DNA of 64,000 nt from contig UQTE01000013.1 in assembly GCA_900543805.1 (NCBI GenBank), positions 1 to 64,000 of the forward strand, given 5' to 3'. Origin of the DNA: an uncultured Sutterella sp. (lineage in GTDB: Bacteria; Pseudomonadota; Gammaproteobacteria; Burkholderiales; Burkholderiaceae_F). The number at the start of each line of letters is the position of its first letter. Within the stretch, counting starts at the first letter, position 1. Under the pieces are notes generated by a model. That model was not told the DNA's origin. It saw only the letters and a list, made by a program, of their open reading frames with translations, and did not search any database. Shown piece by piece: positions 15,640-24,821 of the stretch. The position numbers and the translations under genes are program-made.

Positions 15640-18600
15640 ATGCTTTCTCATCCGGAAGTTCTCAGCTATTGGCACGACCGCGTGCGCGACGCGTTGGCAT
15701 TCACGCCTCCCGAAGGTTTCTTCCCGCGCACGAGAGCGAAACACCTCACGGACTTCGCGGTCTCGGAAGGCTGCGTCGAAGCGCACGCCCCCTCGGGCGA
15801 GACGATCCGCTGCCGCGTCCAGAAGGCGAAGGACGAAGAAAAGGAACGCTTCGCGCAAAAGCTCGCCGACGCGCCCGACCTCCTGAGCGACTGGCTCGAA
15901 GGGAACCTGCGGCCCTCGCACGCGGACCTCGCCGAAGCCTCCGGGATTCCCTTTCTCGCGCCCTTTCACGCCGAAACGCCCGACGAAGCCGCGCTCTGGA
16001 TGCTGACGGCCGAAGAAACGGGAAGCGACCCCGCGCGTCTTTTCCGTCTCTACGGGATCGATCCCGCGTCGCTTTCGCGCACGATCGGGACGGACTATCT
16101 GCAGCTCACCGCCTCGAAGGCGCCGACGCTCTCGGAGGTCGTTGCGCCGCTTGCCGCCGAAGACGCCATGAGCGCCGTCCCCGAGCGCGCGGAGGCCGAG
16201 CGCTTTTTGCACGCCGTCCCCTACGCGCTTCTTGAAAATCGTCCCGACGACTTTCTCACTCTTCTCCCCGAAGACATGCCGCTTGCGAAGTCGAAGAACT
16301 ACCGCAAGCGCTTCCGCCGTGACTTCCGCAGAATCCGCGACCGCGTGGAGAACGTTCTGCGCGCCGTCGCCGAGGAAAACGCCCGCCGCAAGGAATCCTT
16401 TGCCGAGGGCGAAGCGCCCGCCTCCGACTCGGGCGACGCCGCCAAGGCCGCCAAGGCGCGCTTCGTGTCGCTTCTCGGCTATCCCGACGGATTTTTGTTG
16501 TCCGTGCGTCTTCAGACGACGATCGATGCGGGCGGCGCCGATCTGCGCCGAAAACCCGTGGAACGTCTTTTCGCGCGCTCCCGCATCCGCTTGACGAACG
16601 CCGAATTCGAAGCGCTCGAACGGGAAGTCACGCCCGCCCGCGAAGCGGCGGCTCTTCTCGCCCTCACGAACGCGGAAACCGAAGCGATGACCCGCGACAT
16701 CGAGTCGCGCCGCGCGGTCGTGCGCGCCGCGGCGCGTCTGATCCTTTCGGGCCAGATCCGTCCGATTCTCTATCGGGCCGCCGGAGTCGAACACCCCGCT
16801 CCGCGTCTTCTCTGGGTGCCCGCGCTGCAAAACGACGGCGTCAAGGCCGTCTTTCAGACGCTCTCGGCCGCGCTCACCTACCGTACCGACGATCTCGTCG
16901 ACCTCGAGACACTCGCAAACGCCGGCTTCCCGGCACCCGAACTCCCCGACGAACCCTCCGACGAAGCATCCGACGATTCCCTGAACGAAAAGGCCGAAGG
17001 TGTAAGCGGTGAAGAGGCTGCGCCCGCCCGCACGGCCGTGTCCGTTGCGGAAAACGAACGACGCGTGCGCACGATCGTTCTTCTGGCGCTCTCCGACGCG
17101 ATCAAGGCGCTCTTTGCCGCCTACTCGGGCGACATCGAAAAGGCGAACCTGCCGACGGCGCTCCTTTTGGGCGAAGACACCTCTCCGCTCGACGGTCTCC
17201 TCACGGACCGTCCGATGAAGCTGCTTCTCGCGGCCTTCCGTCCCTTCCAGCTCGCAAGCCTCTACCCGTGGATGCCCGCGCTCACGCTCACGCGCCTTGC
17301 GAAGGGCAGAACCGAGCTCACCTTCGGGATTCTCTCGCGCGAAGCCTCGCACCGCGAACTCAAGTTCGACGCCGAAACGCGCAAAAAGGAAGAGGAACTC
17401 CACGAAAAGGGCGAGTTCGGGTCCTCTCCCGTCCCCTATTCGCTCCTTCTGGCGTCGCCCCGCTGGCAGACGCACCGCTACGCGGCGGCCTCGGCCCTCG
17501 CCGCCTTCGTGAAGGCCCTTCCCGCGCTCTCCGCCCTCTTGAACGGCCGCGGTACGATGACGCTCGAACCCGCGTTTCTCAAGACCTTCTTCACGGAGAT
17601 CGCGCCGCAGATCACCTGGCTCGGCGTGCCGCTCGTGCTCCCCGGAAAACTGCGCGGCCTTCTGCGCCCGCGCCTGATCGCCCGCGTGGGCACGATTCCC
17701 GGAGGCGGCGTCGGCAGTTTCCTCACGCGCGAAACGCTCAGCGAATTCCGCTGGGAGGTGGCGATCGGCTCTCGCACAATGACGCTCGAGGAACTTCGCA
17801 AGCTCATGGACGAAGTCGGCAACGTCATTCCGATCGACGACGAATTCGTCTTTCTCGACCCGAAGCTCCTCGAAGACATGGAGGAGATCGCAAAGAAGTC
17901 GTCCGACCCCTTCGAGCGCCTGCGCGCGACCCTCACGGGCGAATGGCGCGGCGCCGAGGTGCTGGCCGACGACGACCTTCGCGAGCGCATGCGCGTCCTC
18001 ACCGACGTGAAGGACTTTCCCGTCCCCAAGAATCTGCACGCGGAACTTCGCCCCTATCAGCACCGCGGCTACTCCTGGCTCATGAAGAACCTGCGCCTCG
18101 GTTTCGGCGGCCTCATCGCCGACGACATGGGGTTGGGCAAGACTCTGCAGGCGATCGCCGCGATGACGCAGCTGAAGGAATCGGGAGAACTCGCCGAAAA
18201 GAAGATTCTCTGCGTGCTCCCCATGGGGGTGCTCACGAACTGGGCGCGCGAAATCGAACGCTTCTCGCCCACGCTCACCGTAGGGCTCTACCACGGGCTC
18301 GACCGCGCCATGCCGGAGGTGCTCCCCGACGTGACGCTCACGAGCTACGGCACGCTTCGCCGTGACGTGGAGGTTTTGAAGAGCCGCCGCTGGCGCCTCG
18401 TCGTCCTCGACGAAGCGCAGGCCGTCAAAAACCCCGCCGCCGCGCAGTCGAGCGCCGTGCGCTCGCTCACGGCCGACGCCGTGATCGCGATGACGGGCAC
18501 GCCCGTCGAAAACCGTCTGATGGAATACTGGTCGATCCTCTCGGTCGTGATGCCGGGACTGCTCGGTTCGGCCACGGACTTTCAGCGCGAGTACGCGACG

Positions 18601-19452
18601 CCGATCGAAATCGACCATGATCCGGCGCGCCTCGAAGCCTTCCGACGCCTCACCGCGCCCTTCATGATCCGCCGCGTGAAGTCGGACAAGTCGATCATCC
18701 GGGATCTGCCGGAAAAGAACGTGATCGACCGCTTCACGTCGATTACGAAGGAACAGGCGGCGCTCTACGCGAAGACGCTCGACGAATCGATGCGAAAGCT
18801 TCGCGGCGAAGACCGCTCGATGACGCTCGCGCAGCGCCGCGGGATCGTGCTCACGCTCATCATGAAGTTGAAGCAGATCTGCAACTCGCCCTCGCAGTTC
18901 CTCGGCACGCGCACGGAAAAGCCCGACGCCGGCAAGGGCGTGGCGCTTCTCGAAATTCTGTCGGAGTGCCGCGAGAGCGACCGAAAGGTCCTCATCTTCA
19001 CGCAGTTCCGCGAGATGGGCGAGCGTCTGCAGGAGTGGATCGCCAAGGCGACGGGCGAGCGCCCCGACTTTCTGCACGGGGGCGTCACGCGCGAGCGCCG
19101 CGCCCGCATGACGGACCGCTTCCAGAACGACCGCACGGTGCGCACGATGATCGTGAGCCTCAAGGCGGGCGGGACCGGCCTCAACCTCACGGCCGCCTCC
19201 GCCGTCGTTCACTACGACCTCTGGTGGAATCCTGCGGTCGAGGATCAGGCCACCGACCGCGCGCACCGCATCGGACAGCGCCGCGACGTGCTCGTCTACC
19301 GCTTCATTTCGGCGGGGACCTTTGAGGAGCGCGTCAACGAACTTCTCGCGCAGAAGCGCCGTCTGACGGACCTCACGGTCCACTCGGGCGAAAACTGGCT
19401 CGGCGATCTTTCGAACGACGAGCTCGATCAACTCTTCCGTCTTTCTCTCTAA
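15640..19452 (+). CDS. SNF2-family (DEAD-like superfamily 2) helicase/ATPase
   Basis: 1270 residues from ATG 15640 (AGGA upstream; longer upstream frames are non-homologous). The first ~800 residues are a charged, Glu/Arg-rich region without a recognised domain, although it contains two long acidic linkers (~residue 435 and ~285). The SNF2 ATPase then follows: LIADDMGLGKTLQ with Walker A K834, VVLDEAQ (D924-E925), and GTPVENRLMEYWSIL. The helicase C domain has LHGGVTRERRARM, SLKAGGTGLNLT and DRAHRIGQ near 1210. This is the HepA/RapA-like group with a long N-terminal extension. Bacterial members remodel nucleoprotein or RNA polymerase complexes; some are defence components. It is transcribed with the unknown gene 12 bp downstream. 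Confidence 0.9.
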   Translation: MLSHPEVLSYWHDRVRDALAFTPPEGFFPRTRAKHLTDFAVSEGCVEAHAPSGETIRCRVQKAKDEEKERFAQKLADAPDLLSDWLEGNLRPSHADLAEASGIPFLAPFHAETPDEAALWMLTAEETGSDPARLFRLYGIDPASLSRTIGTDYLQLTASKAPTLSEVVAPLAAEDAMSAVPERAEAERFLHAVPYALLENRPDDFLTLLPEDMPLAKSKNYRKRFRRDFRRIRDRVENVLRAVAEENARRKESFAEGEAPASDSGDAAKAAKARFVSLLGYPDGFLLSVRLQTTIDAGGADLRRKPVERLFARSRIRLTNAEFEALEREVTPAREAAALLALTNAETEAMTRDIESRRAVVRAAARLILSGQIRPILYRAAGVEHPAPRLLWVPALQNDGVKAVFQTLSAALTYRTDDLVDLETLANAGFPAPELPDEPSDEASDDSLNEKAEGVSGEEAAPARTAVSVAENERRVRTIVLLALSDAIKALFAAYSGDIEKANLPTALLLGEDTSPLDGLLTDRPMKLLLAAFRPFQLASLYPWMPALTLTRLAKGRTELTFGILSREASHRELKFDAETRKKEEELHEKGEFGSSPVPYSLLLASPRWQTHRYAAASALAAFVKALPALSALLNGRGTMTLEPAFLKTFFTEIAPQITWLGVPLVLPGKLRGLLRPRLIARVGTIPGGGVGSFLTRETLSEFRWEVAIGSRTMTLEELRKLMDEVGNVIPIDDEFVFLDPKLLEDMEEIAKKSSDPFERLRATLTGEWRGAEVLADDDLRERMRVLTDVKDFPVPKNLHAELRPYQHRGYSWLMKNLRLGFGGLIADDMGLGKTLQAIAAMTQLKESGELAEKKILCVLPMGVLTNWAREIERFSPTLTVGLYHGLDRAMPEVLPDVTLTSYGTLRRDVEVLKSRRWRLVVLDEAQAVKNPAAAQSSAVRSLTADAVIAMTGTPVENRLMEYWSILSVVMPGLLGSATDFQREYATPIEIDHDPARLEAFRRLTAPFMIRRVKSDKSIIRDLPEKNVIDRFTSITKEQAALYAKTLDESMRKLRGEDRSMTLAQRRGIVLTLIMKLKQICNSPSQFLGTRTEKPDAGKGVALLEILSECRESDRKVLIFTQFREMGERLQEWIAKATGERPDFLHGGVTRERRARMTDRFQNDRTVRTMIVSLKAGGTGLNLTAASAVVHYDLWWNPAVEDQATDRAHRIGQRRDVLVYRFISAGTFEERVNELLAQKRRLTDLTVHSGENWLGDLSNDELDQLFRLSL

Positions 19453-19464
19453 GAAGGAGCCGTC

Positions 19465-20655
19465 ATGCGTTTGGATCTTGCCGCACGCGTTTTGAAGCGC
19501 ATCGCCGAGGAAGGGCGCCTTTCGCTCCTTCCGCAGCTGCCGCCCTCGATTTCGTCGCTTCTCCACGAAGACGCCGAAGTGATCGCCGCGGCGCTCGAAC
19601 GGCTCCCCGCGCCGATCCGCTCGGGGATGGCCGCGACCCTCATCGAAACGGGCGAGCGCGAAGGGCTCATGAACGACCCGGCGCCGGCCGTTCTCTCCGA
19701 AAGCTTGACGGAGACTTCCGAAGAGGAAGTTGAGGATCGCGACGAAGACGAGGAATGGGCCTCGGCGGGCGTTGCCTACGAACCCTCGCACGAGCCGGAA
19801 ATGCGCTTTTTGCCGCGCCCGAACGTCTTTCCCTACGGACCGCTTGCGGGCGACTTTCCGCTCGTCTCCATCGTTTCGACCGACGTGAACGAGGCGCGCC
19901 TCGAACTCTCGCGCGCCCTCCCCTACGGAAGCTTCGTGCCGCTTACGACGGCGCCCGCCGAAGGAACCGATCCGCGAAGCGCCGTCGTGACGGCGCGCGA
20001 AACGCCGAGCTGGCCGCCTGTTCCGGCGAGCGACCGCGGCGTGGGCGTTCTCATTTTCGAGCGCGACGCCGTGGTGCTTCGCGCCCATACCGACGACGAA
20101 GTCTTCAATTCCTATGCGGCGGACCTTCTCGCCGCAACCTGCGGCGACGGGGCGATTTTCTTTTTCGTGCCGGGATGTTCGCGCTTCACGGCGATTCTTC
20201 GAAAAACGCATCCTTCGCTCGTGGGATTCTTCGCCGAGGTCCGCAGAGAAGACGTTTCGCTTCTTACGATCGGGAACCCCGGAAGCGAGCCGATCGTCGT
20301 GAGCGGACGCGTGCCCAACGGGCGTCCGATGTGCCGCTACACGCGCCCGGTCACCAAGGGCGGCGTTTCCAACTGCACGCTCGAAGACCTGCGCCGCTAC
20401 GTGGCACGCCTTCTCGAAGCCTTTCCAGAATGCCGGACGCTCCCCGAAGGCGTGGCGGCGGCGCGTACCCTTCTCGGCGGGCTCACGGCCCGCAAGGCGA
20501 TGCCGAGCGACAAATGGGCGAGGGACGTTCTCGCGCAGTACGGCATCGCGCCCTTTGACCGTTTCGCCACGGTCCACATGCCCTTCAACGACCCGGCCCT
20601 GATCGCCGCGGTCGACGCCGCCGCCCGCGTGGAGGCGGGACGGCGCACGCGCTGA
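19465..20655 (+). CDS. Unrecognised protein, partner of the SNF2 helicase
   Basis: 396 residues; ATG 19465 has AAGGAG upstream and lies 12 bp after the helicase stop, so the pair forms one transcript. It has an N-terminal helical part (residues 1-70), an acidic linker (EEEVEDRDEDEEW, ~95), then an alpha/beta region with hydrophobic strands (VGVLIFERDAVVLRA; GAIFFFVPGCSRF) and a C-terminal helical part. There is no signal peptide or membrane segment. The family is unknown to me. Its context suggests a role with the helicase in DNA or RNA remodelling. A diverged copy of its last ~25 codons occurs at about 23.55 kb, beyond an island. Confidence 0.7.
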   Translation: MRLDLAARVLKRIAEEGRLSLLPQLPPSISSLLHEDAEVIAAALERLPAPIRSGMAATLIETGEREGLMNDPAPAVLSESLTETSEEEVEDRDEDEEWASAGVAYEPSHEPEMRFLPRPNVFPYGPLAGDFPLVSIVSTDVNEARLELSRALPYGSFVPLTTAPAEGTDPRSAVVTARETPSWPPVPASDRGVGVLIFERDAVVLRAHTDDEVFNSYAADLLAATCGDGAIFFFVPGCSRFTAILRKTHPSLVGFFAEVRREDVSLLTIGNPGSEPIVVSGRVPNGRPMCRYTRPVTKGGVSNCTLEDLRRYVARLLEAFPECRTLPEGVAAARTLLGGLTARKAMPSDKWARDVLAQYGIAPFDRFATVHMPFNDPALIAAVDAAARVEAGRRTR

Positions 20656-20755
20656 GTCGTCAGACCTTACCGTCCGCGAGCCAGGATTCGGCCAGAGAAA
20701 GAAAGACCGCTTCCGCCTCGCGGATGCGGGCGGTGAGACAGCGCTCTTGATACGC
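20610..20755 (+). repeat. Direct repeat A flanking the 20.7-23.5 kb island
   Basis: About 145 bp covering the end of the gene at 19465 and a remnant of the 3' end of an M20 amidohydrolase. It aligns in the same orientation with about 23574-23720, sharing blocks such as TTCCGCCTCGCGGATG and GGCGGTGAGACAGCGCTC. Confidence 0.75.
20660..20746 (-). pseudogene. Remnant of an M20 amidohydrolase 3' end
   Basis: Read on the minus strand these 87 bases encode 28 codons and a stop. The peptide (starting ERCLTARIREAEAVFLSLAE) matches the C-terminus of the intact M20 protein at 23623-24807 in 22 of 28 positions. Nothing upstream continues the gene. The protein-level conservation despite base changes indicates a copy from a related allele, not a recent perfect duplication. 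Confidence 0.75.
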
Positions 20756-21276
20756 GTCGTCGTTAACGGTTCCTCACGGCGACTCGGCGGATACACGTCC
20801 ATACTCAGAGCGGCAGCGAAGGGTGACGAGACGGGAAGATGCGAAGATTTTCTTTCTGTCGAGCGCTCCAAAGGTGCGAATGTCTTTCGCCTTCCGACCG
20901 AAAAGATGCCGGCGAACTCTCGGAAACGCACTGAACCGCGCAAAACCAACCTTCCCCAAGCGAAGTGAGGGAAGCCGTGCTTGCCTCCCTCCTCCCGACC
21001 ATACTCTGCATTCCCCACCCCCTCCGCTCATGCCCTCAAGCGGATGCCGCCGCAAGAAGATAAACGGCAATCTGCGACGCTGTCCGCCAAACCGCATGCG
21101 TCAAATTTCGACGTAGAGACCGTCATCCTTCTATTCGACGGCGGCGCCTCTACAGAGATCGCTTCGTCTCTCCGCCACTTGTTGCAGACCGTTCCGCGGG
21201 CACGAATTTGCACTCTGCTCCAGGCATTCTCCCGCAAGGGATTCAGCAATCACTTCCAATACAGCAAACAATCAAT
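20747..21276. other. 530-bp region without a supported gene
   Basis: Between repeat A and the first island gene. Short frames exist on both strands but show no recognisable motifs, and their composition is Ser/Arg/Pro-rich as expected of shadows. The final ~250 bp become visibly richer in A/T toward the gene start at 21277, as in the island itself. No clear promoter consensus or terminator was found. Confidence 0.5.
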
Positions 21277-22200
21277 ATGACAAAGAAAGAGATTTTTTCT
21301 TCCGAAGATTGGAAGCAACGCAAGTTCGCTTTGGTGCTCGGACGACTGACAGAAAAAAATGACCCGAAAGATCTTGAGGATGTGGAAATCATCCCGCTTT
21401 CCGCCGAAAAATTTCTCAAACTCTTTCCGAAAGACCAAATGAGTCTCTTTGACTATTACGGGCAATCGTCGTACCCGGAAGAATGGATGCCGTCCTGGAA
21501 TGCTTTTTTCGACCTACTCATACGGCATCCCGATCATAGAGTGAGGACGGAACTCGCCAAAACCAAGTTTTTGACGTACGCGCACGTGAAGACGCTGAGC
21601 GAAGACGTTTCTCACGACGTCCGCGATGCTCTCGTACACAACGATTTTGCCTTGCCTCTCCTTTCGGCGGATGACTGCCTCCGCCTTGTTGCCAATGATG
21701 TTCGTCTTACGGACGATCTCATTACGAACTTGAGATTTTACGTGTGGCAAGCGTTGGTTTCCCAGTTGGAAGGGAATCATTGCTTGGCTCTCGAGGAACG
21801 TCTCTCCGTGCTCCTCGACGTCGCCTCGAGACTAGCGGACAACAAAGAGATGGGAATCATCGCGGATGTATATCGCATTCACAAATTACATCGAAAGATA
21901 CGCTCAAAAACCTTTACGAGTGAAGACAACGAACTGTTGCAACTCGCCAAACAATCGCTAAACACACCGTGCGAATCAATCCACAAAGTCGACACCAAAA
22001 ATTTCACCAACCCTAACCAATTCACTTTGTCGATTGCCGTGATCAAACCCGCAACCAACCGCAAAGCAAAACTGGAACCCACAACCCCAACAATCGGAGC
22101 ATCAATTCTGGTTCCAGTTTGCGACTGGTTCGATATTCCGATCAAATTAAAAGAAAATAAGTTGTCTCAAAAAATAGAAATACAGTCAAAACAAAAATAA
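21277..22200 (+). CDS. Island protein 1 with LRV/HEAT-like repeats
   Basis: 307 residues from ATG 21277. It has no evident Shine-Dalgarno, unlike most genes here, and codons are A/T richer, suggesting transfer. The N-terminus (FSSEDWKQRKFALVLGRLTEKNDPKDLEDVE) aligns with the next gene. Residues ~85-165 repeat a pattern HPDHRVRTELAKTKFLTYAHV, EDVSHDVRDALVHN, as in leucine-rich-variant or HEAT-like bacterial repeat proteins that form protein-binding solenoids. The C-terminal ~60 residues are Lys/Thr/Asn-rich and end abruptly, while the paralogue continues for another ~110 residues, so this copy may be shortened. No catalytic motif is visible. Function unknown. Confidence 0.65.
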   Translation: MTKKEIFSSEDWKQRKFALVLGRLTEKNDPKDLEDVEIIPLSAEKFLKLFPKDQMSLFDYYGQSSYPEEWMPSWNAFFDLLIRHPDHRVRTELAKTKFLTYAHVKTLSEDVSHDVRDALVHNDFALPLLSADDCLRLVANDVRLTDDLITNLRFYVWQALVSQLEGNHCLALEERLSVLLDVASRLADNKEMGIIADVYRIHKLHRKIRSKTFTSEDNELLQLAKQSLNTPCESIHKVDTKNFTNPNQFTLSIAVIKPATNRKAKLEPTTPTIGASILVPVCDWFDIPIKLKENKLSQKIEIQSKQK

Positions 22201-22233
22201 ACTCACACAGCACTCGACACCAAAACAGTTACT

Positions 22234-23487
22234 ATGAAAAACACTGAGGAATTCACAATCTCCGACTGGAGTCAATTTTCATTCGCCTTCATCTCGGGAC
22301 GCATCAAAGACAAAAACCACCCAGAAGACCTCGACGACATCGCATACAGCACGATTTCCACAAAGGATTTTTACGATCATTTCGGTGCGTACGACCTCAT
22401 GCCGTATCCGGGCGAATTTCAGAAATCCAAAATCGCGTTCTTCAACCTTATCGTCAGTCACCCCAACCAACGGATACACTGGGCCGCAGCGGCCAATACA
22501 CGCGGCTTAACGCCGGAAAACGCGGAAATTCTCTGTGCGGACACGTACCGCGACACCCTCGTAGCACTTGCGGGCAACACAAGTGCCGTACGTCTTCTGT
22601 CAGACGAGGCCTGCCTAAACTTAATAAAAATCAAATCCGAATACAACGCCGACTCCATACATTTTCTCATGGGTTCTTTAAAGGAATTGATCCGAGAAGA
22701 AATCGCCCTGGAGAACCCTCACGTACTGGCCAAGCGCGTATCGACACTGCGCACCCTCATAGCGGAACTCGCGGACAGCAGGAATCCTGAAATTTCTTCA
22801 GCGGTGATTTCGGCGCAAAAATTTCTTAAGGAAGTGGACGCAGGAACCGTTTCGATTACGGGAAGGTATGCACCGAACATCATTACGGGCGTAGATTTCC
22901 ATAACCGCGTTCTCGCCGAAAATACGGCCGTTCCGATTTTCGGTCTGCCAGAGGACTACAGTTTTGCCATGACCGTCATCAAAACACCTGCAAAACTGAA
23001 AACTGAGACACTCAACGAGAAACTCATTGCGGGACCGATGGTTTTCATCCCCATCGAAGACATAAGCAGTATTTTTGCCAGGATGAACGACGAAAAACTG
23101 TCGGACGAGCTCAAGAGCAGACTCGCACAATGTCGGTCCGCTCACATGCGAGCCGTTGCCGCCTCCTGGAGAACATTGCCGAAAATTGCGCTGGAAAGTC
23201 TGAAAACCGATGACGAGTACATGGTTCGCAAGGCCTTGCTCACCAATTTGCATGCCGTCCAAACGATGCAGGCAAAAGACATTGACCGCCTCTTCAAAAA
23301 AGACCCTCGACTTTTAGTGGAGGTCGTAGAGGCAATGGAGATTGACGATAAATATCGTCAGACCATTCGCGCGGCGTTCACCGACTGCAAGGATCCTCAC
23401 GTTGCAAAAATCCTTCGGCAACTCGACAGAAATTTCGATTTTAAAAACCGGGAAAAGAAAAGGCTTCGTGCATGGTGGAAACGGTGA
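22234..23487 (+). CDS. Island protein 2, paralogue with LRV/HEAT-like repeats
   Basis: 417 residues, 33 bp after its paralogue. The N-terminus (FTISDWSQFSFAFISGRIKDKNHPEDLDDI) aligns with residues 6-37 of the upstream protein. Repeats of the type SHPNQRIHWAAAANTRGLTPEN and DDEYMVRKALLTNLHAVQTMQ occur near residues 68-90 and 325-345, separated by a mixed domain with FAMTVIKTPAKLKTE that also matches the paralogue (LSIAVIKPATNRKAK). It ends in a basic tail (KNREKKRLRAWWKR). There is no signal peptide. It probably forms a co-transcribed pair with the gene at 21277. I cannot assign a function; immunity/adaptor roles are only speculation. Confidence 0.65.
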   Translation: MKNTEEFTISDWSQFSFAFISGRIKDKNHPEDLDDIAYSTISTKDFYDHFGAYDLMPYPGEFQKSKIAFFNLIVSHPNQRIHWAAAANTRGLTPENAEILCADTYRDTLVALAGNTSAVRLLSDEACLNLIKIKSEYNADSIHFLMGSLKELIREEIALENPHVLAKRVSTLRTLIAELADSRNPEISSAVISAQKFLKEVDAGTVSITGRYAPNIITGVDFHNRVLAENTAVPIFGLPEDYSFAMTVIKTPAKLKTETLNEKLIAGPMVFIPIEDISSIFARMNDEKLSDELKSRLAQCRSAHMRAVAASWRTLPKIALESLKTDDEYMVRKALLTNLHAVQTMQAKDIDRLFKKDPRLLVEVVEAMEIDDKYRQTIRAAFTDCKDPHVAKILRQLDRNFDFKNREKKRLRAWWKR

Positions 23488-23559
23488 ATGCCGGTCCCGT
23501 CCGGGACTTCCTTTTGATTGTCCTGCCCAAGACAACGAACCGCTCTTCGTTCACACCGC

Positions 23560-23720
23560 TTCGCTCGTCGCCGAGGTCAACGCCGCCGTCCGCGGGGAAG
23601 CGGGCAGCGCACGCGTTGAGTCTTACGTTTGACCGTTCGCGAGCCAACGCTCGGCAAGCGAAAGAAAGACCTCTTCCGCCTCGCGGATGTGGGCGGTGAG
23701 ACAGCGCTCCTCGGGCGTAT
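23560..23720 (+). repeat. Direct repeat B flanking the island
   Basis: Diverged partner of 20610-20755. Its left part encodes a decayed version of the C-terminus of the gene at 19465 (ASLVAEVNAAVRGEAG against PALIAAVDAAARVEAG) and its right part is the true 3' end of the M20 gene. Confidence 0.75.
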
Positions 23721-24807
23721 GAGAGAACTTCGGATCACCCGGCCCGAAGTAGACGGCGGGCACGCCGAAGCGCTCCATGAAGCCCGCTTCCCCCCAGCCC
23801 GTCATGTTCCCGAAGCCGACCGTACGCCCGAGAATGCGCTCGGCCGTGTCCTTGAGAGCAACCACCGCCGAGTGCGTCGTCGGCGTTTCCATCGCGGGCC
23901 AATCGCCCGTCACGGCAAAGGCGACCGAAAAGTCCGGATCCGCGGCTCGGCATTCGTCCGCGACTTCTTCCAAAAGCTCAAGATAGTCTTCGGGCGCTTC
24001 GCCCGGAAGATAGCGAACGTCGATCACCGCCTCGGCGTAGTCGGGTACGACGTTGGGTTCGGTCCCGCCTTGAAGCGTACCGAGACTCATCGTGGGGGCG
24101 CCTAACGGCGACGTGCGGGTCTTGAGCGCCGCGATGCGGGGTTCAAGCTTCGTCATGAAGCGGGCGGCCTTCATGAGGGCGTTGACGCCGAGCTCCGGCG
24201 TGCTCGAGTGGGCGCTTCGTCCCGCGAAGCGGCAGGTGATCCAACACTCGCCCTTCTGACGGTGCATGATCGAAAGGTCCGAGGGTTCGGCGATGACGGC
24301 GAAGTCCGCCTTGGGCACCGTTCCCTGAGAAAGCGCCGTCTTGATTTCCTCGCCCGCGTACTCTTCGTCGGTCGATAGCATGAGCCAGAGCGCGCCTTTC
24401 GCACCGGAAGACCGGAAGTGTTCGGCCGTCCGCAGGAACACGGCGATGAGCGCCGCGCAACCGCTCTTCATGTCGCCCGCTCCGCGGCCGATCAACCAAT
24501 CGCCCTCGATGCGCCCCTCGAAGGGTCGCTGCATCTTGCCCGCGGGCACGACGTCGAGATGGCCTTCGAAAAGAAGCGTCCCTACGGGATCTTCCGCTCC
24601 GATGTGCGCTGTGAGATAGGGCGCATCCGTCTCGAAGTCGCAAAGCGTCGCCCGGGCTTCGGGCGCCTTTTCGTCGAGAAGCCTTTTGACGAGTTGAAGC
24701 GCCTCGCGCTTTCCGGCGAGTTCGTACGTATTGATGGAAACGAGCGCTTGGGTGAGCGCCACGCAGTCGGTGAGTGCAGCTGCGTCAAACGGTTCGGTCA
24801 CGGTCAT
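23623..24807 (-). CDS. M20 family amidohydrolase (ArgE/DapE-like)
   Basis: 394 residues from ATG 24807 (GGAG six bases upstream; a TTG six codons earlier lacks support). The binuclear zinc site of M20 hydrolases is complete: GHLDVVP (~82-88), GDMKSG (~111), DEEYAGE (~146, catalytic Glu-Glu), AEPSD (~172) and HTPEE near the C-terminus. The dimerisation (lid) domain has GRSAHSS and ALMKAARF. The family includes acetylornithine deacetylase, succinyl-DAP desuccinylase and amino-acylases. The gene is 14 bp downstream of a CaiT-like BCCT carrier and probably co-transcribed, so it may hydrolyse an imported N-acyl compound. That is inference; an ordinary ArgE role is also possible. Confidence 0.85.
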   Translation of the reverse strand: MTVTEPFDAAALTDCVALTQALVSINTYELAGKREALQLVKRLLDEKAPEARATLCDFETDAPYLTAHIGAEDPVGTLLFEGHLDVVPAGKMQRPFEGRIEGDWLIGRGAGDMKSGCAALIAVFLRTAEHFRSSGAKGALWLMLSTDEEYAGEEIKTALSQGTVPKADFAVIAEPSDLSIMHRQKGECWITCRFAGRSAHSSTPELGVNALMKAARFMTKLEPRIAALKTRTSPLGAPTMSLGTLQGGTEPNVVPDYAEAVIDVRYLPGEAPEDYLELLEEVADECRAADPDFSVAFAVTGDWPAMETPTTHSAVVALKDTAERILGRTVGFGNMTGWGEAGFMERFGVPAVYFGPGDPKFSHTPEERCLTAHIREAEEVFLSLAERWLANGQT

Positions 24808-24821
24808 GACGATCTCCCTTC

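Noticed and set aside
15562..21018. A 1818-codon open frame antisense to the SNF2 helicase and its partner
   Set aside because: It mirrors the third-position GC bias of the plus-strand genes, is rich in Arg/Glu/Val/His with no motif, and runs across two unrelated genes and the intergenic region. It is a composition shadow.
20981..21280. A 99-codon plus-strand frame before the island genes (ending SRKGFSNHF...)
   Set aside because: Low-complexity start, no ribosome site, and it overlaps the supported start at 21277. It was left as intergenic.
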